In this document: positions 19,001 through 26,599 of the stretch, piece by piece
Layout: each line of letters opens with the position of its first letter
Position numbering within the stretch: the stretch's first letter is position 1
DNA from: Rhodopirellula islandica
GTDB lineage: Bacteria > Planctomycetota > Planctomycetia > Pirellulales > Pirellulaceae
Reading direction: 5' to 3'
Assembly (NCBI RefSeq): GCF_001027925.1
Contig: NZ_LECT01000023.1
Location: forward strand, 62,001-126,000
DNA length: 64,000 nt
The notes under the pieces: generated by a model
The model's input: the letters and a program-made list of their open reading frames with translations, nothing else
What the model was told of the DNA's origin: nothing
The model's database searches: none
Translations under genes and position numbers: made by a program

Positions 19001-19218
19001 TTGGGGCTGGGGGTGAACCCGCGGGTGGCGGACAGTTTGTTCGGGTCACGCTCTGCGGCGGGGGTGTCGCTCGGGCCGGGGGCCGATGCTGTCGCGTCTG
19101 GCGTGGATTCGGCGACTTGGTTGGCAGCGGAAGCGGCCGCTGCGGGGGCCTCGTCGAACCCGCTGAACAGCATTTGGTCGTCGTCGTTCTGTTTGGGGCG
19201 GGGTCGAGATTTGGCCAT
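16039..19218 (-). CDS. polA: DNA polymerase I
   Basis: This is a full three-domain Pol I. The 5'-3' exonuclease starts near residue 160 (VVVVDAHSLIYQVFHALPP). The 3'-5' exonuclease keeps its acidic motif (AIDTETTS). The polymerase has motif A DYSQIELRVLAHY and motif C QIHDELLLE near the C-terminus. The proofreading domain therefore looks active. I chose the ATG at 19218 (MAKSRPRPKQND); an upstream Met would add 54 residues that read like intergenic sequence. Even so there is a Pro/Ala/Thr-rich, probably disordered extension of about 160 residues before the nuclease domain, making 1059 residues against 928 in E. coli. The TAG stop is the first part of a GC-rich hairpin. It fills and repairs DNA gaps and removes RNA primers. 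Confidence 0.96.
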   Translation of the reverse strand: MAKSRPRPKQNDDDQMLFSGFDEAPAAAASAANQVAESTPDATASAPGPSDTPAAERDPNKLSATRGFTPSPNAETVPSVAGKGVTPLPTHAARQSHAPTSSEAAPLDASHSGPRADRETQEERKQRHDAVRIADDALPAVLQRPIPETTDDPVPDLTGKLVVVVDAHSLIYQVFHALPPMTSTGGLPVSAVYGFVGDMLELLSRKNPDFLIAAFDKSEVTFRNELYPEYKANRDSMPDELRQQIPLIRQAIDAMGIGIIEQGGFEADDLLATVAAKVEDAGGRCLIVTSDKDCRQLISEQTKIYNIRKDQEIDAAELQELWGIRPDQVVDYQALVGDPVDNVPGISLIGPKIAQQLLEKHGTLEEILNNAKSISGKKRKENLMNGREAAMMSRELVELKRDVESPIPWNRCVRSAADLERVDALLQEFGFRRLRGRAAELLGGEAPVEEPPPAWESRYQTITNESELNALAQELAKQTVLAIDTETTSTQARGCDLVGISIAWQSGEAAYIPVRAPAGDPTIEQSVVIETLREVFESSTIEKVGHNLKFDMIVLRSAGVQLGGITLDTMVADYLLNSGGRNHGLDDLAKRKLNHDNLSIKELIGTGKKQITMDQVPVDDVSPYACEDVDVPIRVAPTLRDELTESGLDGLFDEVEMPLIDVLAEMEFNGIHVDAGTLAQMSERFEKEIADLRALVFSSAGHEFNLDSPKQLGVVLFEELGLPVIKKTKTGVSTDADVLSQLAVNHEIAQHILQYRQATKLKNTYIDALPQLICEKTGRVHTSFRQDVAATGRLSSSEPNLQNIPIRTEQGKAIRAAFTAGQEGWSLLGADYSQIELRVLAHYSGDEALISAYRDDADIHTRVAAEVNGIEESEVTSDLRRIAKTINFGIVYGQSPFGLAKTLGISNDEARDYIELYFQRYAGVEAFMMDTLARCRNEGYVTTMLGRRREIKGVRDLANLPESKRRSLTEPERIAINMPIQGTAADLIKLAMLRVHEQLKQSDLQARLLLQIHDELLLESPDEELDALSDLIRESMTSVMELDVPLKVDVAHGRTWADC

Positions 19219-19408
19219 GGGAACCGTGAACAGGTGGCGAGGCGTCGAGAAGGGCAACTTGGCGTGGGGCTGGCGAGAGCATACCGCGATCGATCGAAAT
19301 CGGGCAGTTTGGATCGGCGAACTCATGGCCGCGAAAGACGAATCGGGGAGGATTGTGCTGGTGAAGTGGGAAAGGGCCACAGGAGCTCAGGGCCACAGGA
19401 CTCGATCG

Positions 19409-19495
19409 GTAGGCCTGGTTCCACCTGGCGGTGGTTCCGTGCGGGGGAACTCTGGACTCGCGTCATTGGGTAGCTGGATTCGCCAGAATTCAGAG
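19409..19495. repeat. Half copy of the GTAGGCC hairpin repeat
   Basis: The sequence GTAGGCCTGGTTCCACCTGG (from 19409) is a diverged copy of the dispersed hairpin. It is followed by GTAGCTGGATTCGCCAGAATTC-like sequence, which also follows the copy at 15547. The two loci therefore share more than the hairpin alone. Confidence 0.75.
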
Positions 19496-19634
19496 GTGGT
19501 GAGTGGTGAGTGGTGAGTGGTGAGTGGTGAGTGGTGAGTGGTGAGTGGTGAGTGGTGAGTGGTGAGTGGTGAGTGGCGAGTGGCGAGTGGCGAGTGGCGA
19601 GTGGCGAGTGGCGAGTGGCGAGTGGCGAGTGGCG
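19496..19634. repeat. Heptamer array (GTGGTGA)n then (GTGGCGA)n, about 20 copies
   Basis: About 139 bp of perfect 7-bp repetition in which the first half reads GTGGTGA and the second half GTGGCGA. A clean block boundary rather than random mixing indicates separate rounds of local expansion. The overlapping open frames with HSPLTTH- or EWRVASG-like repeats are products of the array and are not genes. Confidence 0.97.
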
Positions 19635-19639
19635 CGACG

Positions 19640-19925
<286 letters not shown>

Positions 19926-20226
19926 GAAAAACCTTCTGTTTGGGGCGGGGGGGAAGGCGTTTGGCCATGGCTTTTCAAAGCGGTTCGTCGTCAAAATCGG
20001 AGCAAACCGGTGGGGTGGCGCGATCGGGGGAACAGTTTCAGGCTGATTTCTGTGTCAAAAAGATGCGTTTCGGACCGTCACTGAATACAATCGCTGTTTG
20101 CAGAAGGGAGTGGTTCGCCATTCCCAATGGGTCGGTGGCCGCTGTTCATCGAGTCCACATGCGACCCCTGTTGGTCCGACTGCCCTCGCACGGGCACTCC
20201 ATCTCCTCCTACTCTTCACCGCCCCC

Positions 20227-21708
20227 ATGGCCGCACGCGACGATTCAGTGATCCGAGGCAGCTTGATTGCCTGCCTGATTTTCCTGGTGCTCTCTTTGGC
20301 GCTCAACTTCTTTCTGTGGAGTTGGGGCGACACGCAAGCCGAGACGGCAGCGGGGGCGAATGAACGCCTGCAGGCACGTGGCAATGAGCTGCAAACGATG
20401 CAGAGCGAAGCGACGCTGATGAAAGCGATGCTCGGCGTGGGAGGGTTGAGTCAGGCTCAATTCGACCAGCTGACGTCCAGCACCGGTGGCGATCCCGAAA
20501 TCGAAGCGATCGAGCAAAACTTCGCTCGTGACATGGCGTTGTTCGGCCCCGAAGTCGACCCGCAAAACCGCAATTACCCCGCTCTGCCGGAGTTCTTGGT
20601 CAACGCGATTCGCAACCGCAACGTCCAGTACAGCCAGGCTCGGGACGAAGCGACTCAGATTCGGTCGCAGGCCGACAGTGACATCGAAGTGGCTCGCAAA
20701 GCCCAAGAGGTGGCCGAGCAAAGTCGTGACGATGCCAATAAGAAACTGGAAACGGAGCAATCCAAGTTCGCGGAAGACCGTCAGCAAATGAAGCTGACGA
20801 CGGAGCGAACCAGCGACAGCCTGCAAAAGAAAATCACGGAATTCACGACGTATCGAAACAAGGTCACCGCCGAGATCAACGAACTGCAGCAACTCGAAAC
20901 TCGCTTGTCCAGCACGATCGAAAACCAACGGCAAGAACTGGTGCGACTTCGCAGCACCAACTTCGAAAGCACCCAAGGTTTGATCAGCTATGTCTATCGC
21001 GACGGAAACGTGGTGACGATCAATCTGGGATCGGCCGATGAGCTGACGCCTGGTGTGACGTTCGGCGTGATCGATGGTGACGAAACGCGTTTGCAAGACG
21101 CGAAGATCAAAGCCACGATCCAGGTCACCAAGCTGTTGGGCGATCACCGCGCGGAAGCTCGTGTGGTGGCATTCCCCGAGATTCGCTACCCCATCATCCC
21201 TGGCGACCAGATCTACTCCCCGTTCTGGTCACCCGGACGTCGCGTGAAAATCGCTTTGATGGACAACATCGACATCGACGACGACAGCCGCCCCGATACC
21301 ACCGAGATCTCTTCGATGATTCGGGCCGCAGGAGCCGAGGTGGCAGCGATCTTGCGAACCGATGGAACGCAAGAAGGCACGTTTGACAGCAGCGTTCGAT
21401 TCTTGGTGATTGGTGAATCGGAGCGGTTGGACGATCAAGCGGACAACGCCAGTGAGATCGAAGCGGTTGGGAAAGCGAAAGCCAAGGCAACCGAGAATGG
21501 TGTGACCATCATTCCCGCTTGGAAGCTGCAAGCTTATCTGAAGACGATCGATGATTCGCTGACGACGCCGCTGGGATCCGCCGTTCGGGGACGCGACTTT
21601 GCTCCCGAAAAATCGACGGCTCCTCAGTCGTTGCCCAACAGTCTGCCGAAGATCTTCACCGAGCAGAAAGACCGGGTGCAACGCAACAACGAGATCCTGC
21701 GACCGTAG
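20227..21708 (+). CDS. Unknown membrane-anchored coiled-coil protein
   Basis: I do not recognise this 493-residue protein. The chosen ATG at 20227 gives a short basic start, then one transmembrane segment (about residues 12-31, IACLIFLVLSLALNFFLW). A long Glu/Gln/Lys-rich coiled coil follows (about 130-255). After it comes a small beta-rich region (about 265-335, GNVVTINLGSADELTPGVTF) with a look of MreC or FlgT-C-like domains, though this is only a resemblance. A later stretch (about 340-400) includes DNIDIDDDSRPD. The topology suggests a periplasmic body anchored in the inner membrane. An upstream Met at 20098 lies in sequence that looks intergenic. Its neighbours give no clue, since both flanks are repeat-rich. 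Confidence 0.85.
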   Translation: MAARDDSVIRGSLIACLIFLVLSLALNFFLWSWGDTQAETAAGANERLQARGNELQTMQSEATLMKAMLGVGGLSQAQFDQLTSSTGGDPEIEAIEQNFARDMALFGPEVDPQNRNYPALPEFLVNAIRNRNVQYSQARDEATQIRSQADSDIEVARKAQEVAEQSRDDANKKLETEQSKFAEDRQQMKLTTERTSDSLQKKITEFTTYRNKVTAEINELQQLETRLSSTIENQRQELVRLRSTNFESTQGLISYVYRDGNVVTINLGSADELTPGVTFGVIDGDETRLQDAKIKATIQVTKLLGDHRAEARVVAFPEIRYPIIPGDQIYSPFWSPGRRVKIALMDNIDIDDDSRPDTTEISSMIRAAGAEVAAILRTDGTQEGTFDSSVRFLVIGESERLDDQADNASEIEAVGKAKAKATENGVTIIPAWKLQAYLKTIDDSLTTPLGSAVRGRDFAPEKSTAPQSLPNSLPKIFTEQKDRVQRNNEILRP

Positions 21709-21803
21709 TTCGACGCGGTCGCCGGAGGATGACTTGTGAAGCGAGCGGACCGCTCGCTTCGCTCGACCCTCCCCGGAGGAAGGAAATAGCACGAGGCGCC
21801 AAC

Positions 21804-21953
21804 AGAGTCGAACATTTGTCCCACCATGTTTGCGTGACTGGTTGGTGTGGTCGAGCGGCGTGGCGGGCACGGTTTGGCACTGAATCGCGTGCGATGTGGC
21901 TTGGTGGTTCAGGGCTGCCCGGCGGAACAGTTGAGCACAACTGTTCTACTCTG
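21804..21953. repeat. About 150-bp dispersed element with terminal inverted repeats (copy A)
   Basis: Starts AGAGTCGAACATTTGTC and ends with the near reverse complement (CACAACTGTTCTACTCT). The right end is a perfect hairpin GAACAGTTG-AGCA-CAACTGTTC. Homologous copies occur at 33468-33612 and 49764-49911, and a right half at about 39050-39150. Confidence 0.88.
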
Positions 21954-22039
21954 ATACCGACATTCGCTTCGGCCTGGATGGTGAACCGCAAGGCTCTGCG
22001 ATCCGGGTGACGCCCTGGGGGCTCGATGCCAAAGGTCAA

Positions 22040-22447
22040 ATCGACAATTTGAAATTGTACAATCGGGGTGAAAGCTGGCTTGAGGCGGACGCTGGCTGGG
22101 GACGTGACCAGTCAATTTGCAGTTTGCAATTTTCCAATCACAGCCCTGTCGGATGGTCTCTCCGCCCGTCGACAAGGATCCTCGACGCGTCAGCGAGGAA
22201 CACACCGCATCTACGACGGCCCCGTCCGGGGCGAACTTTCTGTGTTTCGTGATCCAACTCGGGGCTTCCGCCCCGAGCTAACGACGTCGGCCCCTCCGGG
22301 GCGATGGTGGTCAACCGCTCCTCTCACCGTTCCGCGGTTGCCTGATCACTCAGGCACGCACGATCAGTCGCGGAGCGACGGCAGGTGCAGTTCCTCGCTC
22401 GCGCTTCGGGTTCCTATTGATTCGACGGGCTTGGAAGCCCACCGGAC
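22040..22447. repeat. Composite hairpin-rich intergenic module
   Basis: Follows copy A of the 150-bp element. In order it holds CAATTTGAAATTG, GTCAATTTGCAGTTTGCAA, a Pro-free noncoding stretch ending GACGGCCCCGTCCGGGGCGA, the hairpin CTCGGGGC-TTCC-GCCCCGAG, and GGGCTTGGAAGCCC. The same order is seen at 33650-34075. Nothing between 21709 and 22609 looks coding. Confidence 0.85.
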
Positions 22448-22606
<159 letters not shown>

Positions 22607-22609
22607 GCC

Positions 22610-23671
22610 TCAGTTTCGGGTCAGGTCCCAGGCGTTGGACCAAGTCGTCTGGGTTGGCTGCATGCCGAATTCGTTTTCCAGGCGGTCGGCCATGTCGGGC
22701 AAGTGGCCGGCTCCGTAGAACACGGCGATGTTCTCTTTGCCGGCATCGAGTTCTTGCTTGAGAATTTCAAAGGCCTTGCGGTTGCGGCCTTTGATCAAGG
22801 TGTTCTCCCCGTTGGCGTCGTCCATGCCGGCGGTTACCAGTTCGATGTCGACCAGTTGGCGGGCCATCGCTCGCTTCATGTTCATCGGGCGGTCTTCGCC
22901 GCTGAACATTGCCATCATCAACCCAGCGTCACCGCCCGTCTTGGCTTGCGAAGCGATGCCAGCACCGAGCATCCGAGCGACCATTTTCCAGATGCTGTCG
23001 CCACGCTTTTCAAGGTCCTCGACAAACTCTTCCGGGCTCATGTCCGCATGCCGAAAGTTCTCGGCCATGTAGTCGATTTTTTCGAGTTGGTACTCCAAGT
23101 TCAACATGTCTTTCATGCCGGTCTGAACCGATGCCAAGATGGAACGGCGTTCTTCCAAGTCTTCGGGGCGGATCCGCGTTCCATCAGGGGCGACCAATTC
23201 GTAGAGCACGCAGTCGTACTTCGACAGTTGTTCCTTGAGGTCGGTGTAGTACTCGTTCTGTCCGATGTGAACGACGCCGACCAGATCCACGATCGCACCG
23301 TCATACTGTGTGCCGGGCTGGCCGACAAATTGAACCGTCGCGGTTTGCAACGCGAATGGTTTGTCGTCCACTTCGTGAACCCGAACGTAGCTGGGTTCTT
23401 CGGCTGCCTGTGCGTCGTCGACCGGGGCGGGCTCGGTGGGAGTGGTTGTCGCTGGTTTGGTTTCCGCCAGGGGTGGAGGTGGCGTGGCCGCTTCCGTTTG
23501 CACAGGCGGTTCCGCGACCGGGGTGTCTTGGGCAGAGACAGGTGCGAAACCAAACAGGGCTGCCGCGCAAACGGCCAACCCGCTGGTGCGAAGGTGACGC
23601 TGGAGAGGTTTCCAAGCGGATAGGAGGGCAACCTGCCCAGCTGAGAGTCGGGGAAGAAAATGGCGTTTCAT
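22610..23671 (-). CDS. TraB/GumN-family protein, exported
   Basis: The N-terminal 50 residues are basic, then hydrophobic (SGLAVCAAALFGFAPVSAQD), which reads as a signal peptide. A Pro/Thr/Ala-rich linker of about 45 residues follows. The remaining domain has the TraB/GumN hallmarks: IVDLVGVVHIGQNEYY near residue 130 and VFYGAGHLPDMADRL near the C-terminus. These conserve the GxxH-type motifs at both ends of the fold, which are proposed to form a metalloprotease-like site. No activity is proven for this branch. I used the ATG at 23671; a GTG three codons upstream is possible. The gene ends at a heptamer array. It is on the same strand as the OleA-like gene but separated by 193 bp, and the two need not be linked. 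Confidence 0.82.
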   Translation of the reverse strand: MKRHFLPRLSAGQVALLSAWKPLQRHLRTSGLAVCAAALFGFAPVSAQDTPVAEPPVQTEAATPPPPLAETKPATTTPTEPAPVDDAQAAEEPSYVRVHEVDDKPFALQTATVQFVGQPGTQYDGAIVDLVGVVHIGQNEYYTDLKEQLSKYDCVLYELVAPDGTRIRPEDLEERRSILASVQTGMKDMLNLEYQLEKIDYMAENFRHADMSPEEFVEDLEKRGDSIWKMVARMLGAGIASQAKTGGDAGLMMAMFSGEDRPMNMKRAMARQLVDIELVTAGMDDANGENTLIKGRNRKAFEILKQELDAGKENIAVFYGAGHLPDMADRLENEFGMQPTQTTWSNAWDLTRN

Positions 23672-23864
23672 CGAGATCACTCAGAGGTCGGTAGGAAAGA
23701 GGCGGCCTGCTTTCACCATAGCGCTAGAAACGCTTTCCGGCAAGCAAACGAAGGCATCTTGGGAAAGGATGGGCCACGGCGTCCAGTAAAGTGGGCACGT
23801 ACCAGCAGGCGAGGACGCGGCGCACCGAGGGCGCGATCGGTTTCCAGTTCCCGTGGTTCGGCGG

Positions 23865-24986
23865 TCAATGGGCGGATGCGGCCAAGCGTGAGGGGGCCAA
23901 TTCGTCGAGCAAGCCTGCCCAGTCGCCTGCGATCGCGGTTTCGCCCCACTTGGCTCCGATCATCACGCTGTTGATCCCCGATCCGATGCCGAGCATTGCG
24001 GTGTGGTCTTGGGGGGACAGATCACCGGTGGCCGCCGCGGCAGCCACTGTCAGAGGCAAGGCGACCGAACCCGTGTTCCCGAGGGCTGGGAACGTCACGC
24101 TGTCTCGATCGACGGGCAGCTGCATGGCTTCCAGCATTCCGACTCGGTGCCGGGAGCCGACCTGGTGACAGATGGAGCGGTTGATTTGGTCGCGGGACCA
24201 GCCGGATTGCTGCAGCAGATCGTCCAGGGCAGCGACGCCGGTCGCGATGCCCTCGGCCATCAAGGTTTCCGAGTCGGTTTCCATCAACGGCTGCATCCCC
24301 GCTCCCGCGGTGTCTTGGTCGCTGCGGCAGAGAGCGTGGTGGGCGGTGTGGGCGCGAGCGATCCCGTGTTCCAGGGTCGTGGCGTTGGGGTGCAGGTCGT
24401 GATGGGTCAGCAACCAGGCGCAGCTGCCCGAACCGATGGTCAGCGATGCAAACGCGGGCTTGACCGTTTTACGCGTCAGTTGAGTGTCCGCGTTCAAGGA
24501 AGCGATGGTCGCTTCCATCAGGGGGCGGCTGTTTTCGGTGCCCACCACGATGCCGGCCGAGATCATCCCCGACTGAATCATCGTGGCGATCTGGACCGCG
24601 CCATTGAGAACACCCAAGCAGGCGTTGGAAACGTCGTAGACCCAGCAGTTGGGAGACAATCCCAGTTCGTGGTGCACTCGGGAGGCGGTGGCGGGTTCGA
24701 GGAAGTCCCGGCAGACACTGGCGTGAATCAAGGCTCCGATCTGGTCGGGGGCGATGGAGGCGGCGTCGATCGCGTGCCGGCCGCTTTGGATGCTGGGGCC
24801 GCTGGGGACCGTGCCGGGCTCCCAGACTCGCCGGCTTTCGATGCCGCTCATCATCGCCAATCGGCCCTCGGGCAGCTTCAGACGGGAATACAGCGGCTGC
24901 AGATCCTTTTCGATCTGTTCGCTGGTCCACTGGGCCTGGGGGATGGTGACTCCGATGGAAGCCAACGCGACGTCAGGAAAATGCAC
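23865..24986 (-). CDS. oleA: OleA-like beta-ketoacyl synthase III family enzyme
   Basis: This 373-residue thiolase-fold enzyme has the KAS III triad: Cys123 in SNACLG, His274 in ICHQVGSRH and Asn304 in ALGNTGS. Several stretches match OleA better than FabH as I remember those sequences: LQPLYSRLKLP, SGIESRRVWE, and VCRDFLEPATAS with Glu97 at the place of the OleA catalytic Glu. It also has the LCRSDQD-type segment. OleA condenses two acyl-CoAs head to head into a beta-keto acid, the first step to long-chain olefins or ketones. No oleB, oleC or oleD is next to it, so the end product is uncertain. A generic FabH-like role is the alternative. The 820-bp gap upstream is shared with a divergent gene. 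Confidence 0.78.
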   Translation of the reverse strand: MHFPDVALASIGVTIPQAQWTSEQIEKDLQPLYSRLKLPEGRLAMMSGIESRRVWEPGTVPSGPSIQSGRHAIDAASIAPDQIGALIHASVCRDFLEPATASRVHHELGLSPNCWVYDVSNACLGVLNGAVQIATMIQSGMISAGIVVGTENSRPLMEATIASLNADTQLTRKTVKPAFASLTIGSGSCAWLLTHHDLHPNATTLEHGIARAHTAHHALCRSDQDTAGAGMQPLMETDSETLMAEGIATGVAALDDLLQQSGWSRDQINRSICHQVGSRHRVGMLEAMQLPVDRDSVTFPALGNTGSVALPLTVAAAAATGDLSPQDHTAMLGIGSGINSVMIGAKWGETAIAGDWAGLLDELAPSRLAASAH

Positions 24987-25807
24987 AGGTGCGGTCCTTC
25001 AAAACCTAAGGCTTTTCGACAAATCGGGCCCTCACTACCTCAGGCCTTCCAACAGACTGGGTTTTTTTTCCAGCCCGGGTGACCGTCCGTTCGGCCGTCC
25101 AACAGATTACCAGATTGCTTCGGTGGGACGAATCACCAGGGTGGCGAGGCGTTCAAACGGAGGGGATTCTGGCTGGGAGTCCTTGCGGCGCAGCACTGCT
25201 CAAGTTGCGAGGGATTGCCGTCAAATCGATCTGACGGAAGAATGGCCCTCACTGTGCGATTGGTCCCGGTGAAACGATCGCTGGTAGGAAGCTGGCGGAC
25301 CGTCCACCAAATTGATTTCTGAAGAGTCAATGCGGTGACAGGGGGACAGGATTGGTTCCCCCCGGTGGGGCGCGAACTTCAGTCTGGAATGCGCAGAAAC
25401 TCCCTGAAAACAGGCGGAATCGGGGGCTTTGCTAGCAAAAAAAGCATTTGCTAGCACTACCTGTAGTGTCCACGGGCGACTTTTCCACAAGATATCGTTC
25501 TTGCTTGGTGTTGTGAAACTCCGCCTCTAATCTCCCCGCACATCAGACGCGACACCGTCGCCGCGCCGCTTATCATTCACCTCATTGGAAGAGTCCGGGA
25601 AGCAAAGCGACCAGTTTGTTTCATGATGAGACAGGCTGGATTGGTCTCCCATGATTGCCCTTTTCCCTGCCAGAACAGCAGGCGGCATCATGCGGCTGAG
25701 ACCACGCGGTTTTGATTCTCGCTCGATTGGATTCAGCTTCTAACTGCTGGGTCCAATGCTTGACCAGTGCGGGCCACACCAAACGCCGATACGAAGAGGA
25801 TCTTCCC
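24987..25807. other. Divergent 820-bp intergenic region without a recognised gene
   Basis: Lies between two divergent genes. I find no convincing coding frame or tRNA in it. The only notable structure is the cluster of palindromes at 25428-25467. A single DnaA-box-like TTTTCCACA at 25481 is alone and not evidence of an origin. The long size leaves room for promoters of both genes. Confidence 0.6.
25428..25467. promoter_or_regulatory. Paired TTTGCTAGCA sites and a CACTAC/GTAGTG palindrome
   Basis: TTTGCTAGCAAA (25428-25439) is a perfect 12-bp palindrome. The ten-base core TTTGCTAGCA recurs 19 bp later (25447-25456), roughly two helical turns. It runs into CACTAC-CT-GTAGTG (25454-25467). This spacing is what a dimeric regulator binding cooperatively would use. 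It lies about 340 bp before the amidotransferase-like gene and 440 bp before the oleA-like gene. The regulator is unknown. Confidence 0.45.
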
Positions 25808-26581
25808 ATGACGCGCAAGCCCCTGATTGGTTTGAACGCCGATTTCCGTGCCGCCGCCCGCAGCACCCCCGCGTTTGCTTACATCGCCGCCGGATACTAC
25901 GAAGCAATTATCAAAGCTGGTGGTATCCCGGTCTTGGTTCCCCCACAAGCCGATGAAGAATCGGTGGCCCGAGTTTTAGACGCAGTCGAAGGATTTTTGT
26001 TCATCGGCGGTGGCGACCTGGATCCTCGCAACGACGGATTCATGCTTCACCCAAGCGTTCGTCCGATGAGTGCGGGACGCGAAGACAGCGACCGCATGTT
26101 GATGGCCGAAATCGCTGAACGCCGGATGCCTGTCTTCGGAATTGGCGTCGGCATGCAGTTGATCAACGTCCAGCAGGGCGGCAACCTGTTCTTGCACATC
26201 AAAGAAGATTTGCCGGAAGCGGTGCCTCACTTTGACGGTCAAGACGTCAATCACCGCCACACACTGAATGTCGAAAGCGATTCGTTAATCGGACGCGTTT
26301 ACGGCGACGGCGAAATTCGCGTGACCAGTCGTCACCACATGGCGATCGATGAAGTTGCCCCTGGGTTCCGCGTCACCGCACGCTGCCCCGATGGCGTGAT
26401 CGAAGCCATCGAAAGCGAAATGATCGACTGGTTCGCTTTAGGAACGCAGTTCCACCCCGAATCCGAGGCTGCTTCGGCATTGGACATTCGGATCTTCGAG
26501 GAGTTCGTCGACGCTGTTCGCGAACGCAACCAAGAGTCTCCTGCGAAAGAGGGCGACGAAGCCTACCGTTTGGTTGCTTGA
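25808..26581 (+). CDS. Class I glutamine amidotransferase-fold protein (C26/PuuD-like) lacking the nucleophile
   Basis: The 257-residue product has the peptidase C26 layout: LFIGGGDLDP (about 64-73), the nucleophile-elbow segment FGIGVGMQLINV (110-121), SRHHMAID (174-181) and the His/Glu pair in QFHPES (His216, Glu218). Gamma-glutamyl-GABA hydrolases and other class I amidotransferases have Gly-Ile-Cys-Arg-Gly at the elbow. Here it reads Gly-Ile-Gly-Val-Gly, so the catalytic Cys is Gly113. The rest of the fold looks intact, so this may be a binding or regulatory pseudoenzyme, or one using another chemistry. The ATG at 25808 gives the usual start (MTRKPLIGLNADFR). A structured RNA candidate follows. 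Confidence 0.85.
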   Translation: MTRKPLIGLNADFRAAARSTPAFAYIAAGYYEAIIKAGGIPVLVPPQADEESVARVLDAVEGFLFIGGGDLDPRNDGFMLHPSVRPMSAGREDSDRMLMAEIAERRMPVFGIGVGMQLINVQQGGNLFLHIKEDLPEAVPHFDGQDVNHRHTLNVESDSLIGRVYGDGEIRVTSRHHMAIDEVAPGFRVTARCPDGVIEAIESEMIDWFALGTQFHPESEAASALDIRIFEEFVDAVRERNQESPAKEGDEAYRLVA

Positions 26582-26599
26582 GGATCGAAACGACACTAC

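Noticed and set aside
19496-19634. CRISPR-like regular repetition
   Set aside because: Units are 7 bp and directly adjacent with no spacers, and no cas genes are present.
25481-25489. DnaA-box-like TTTTCCACA in the intergenic region before the amidotransferase-like gene
   Set aside because: A single site without neighbours, AT-rich unwinding region, dnaA or dnaN is not an origin signal.
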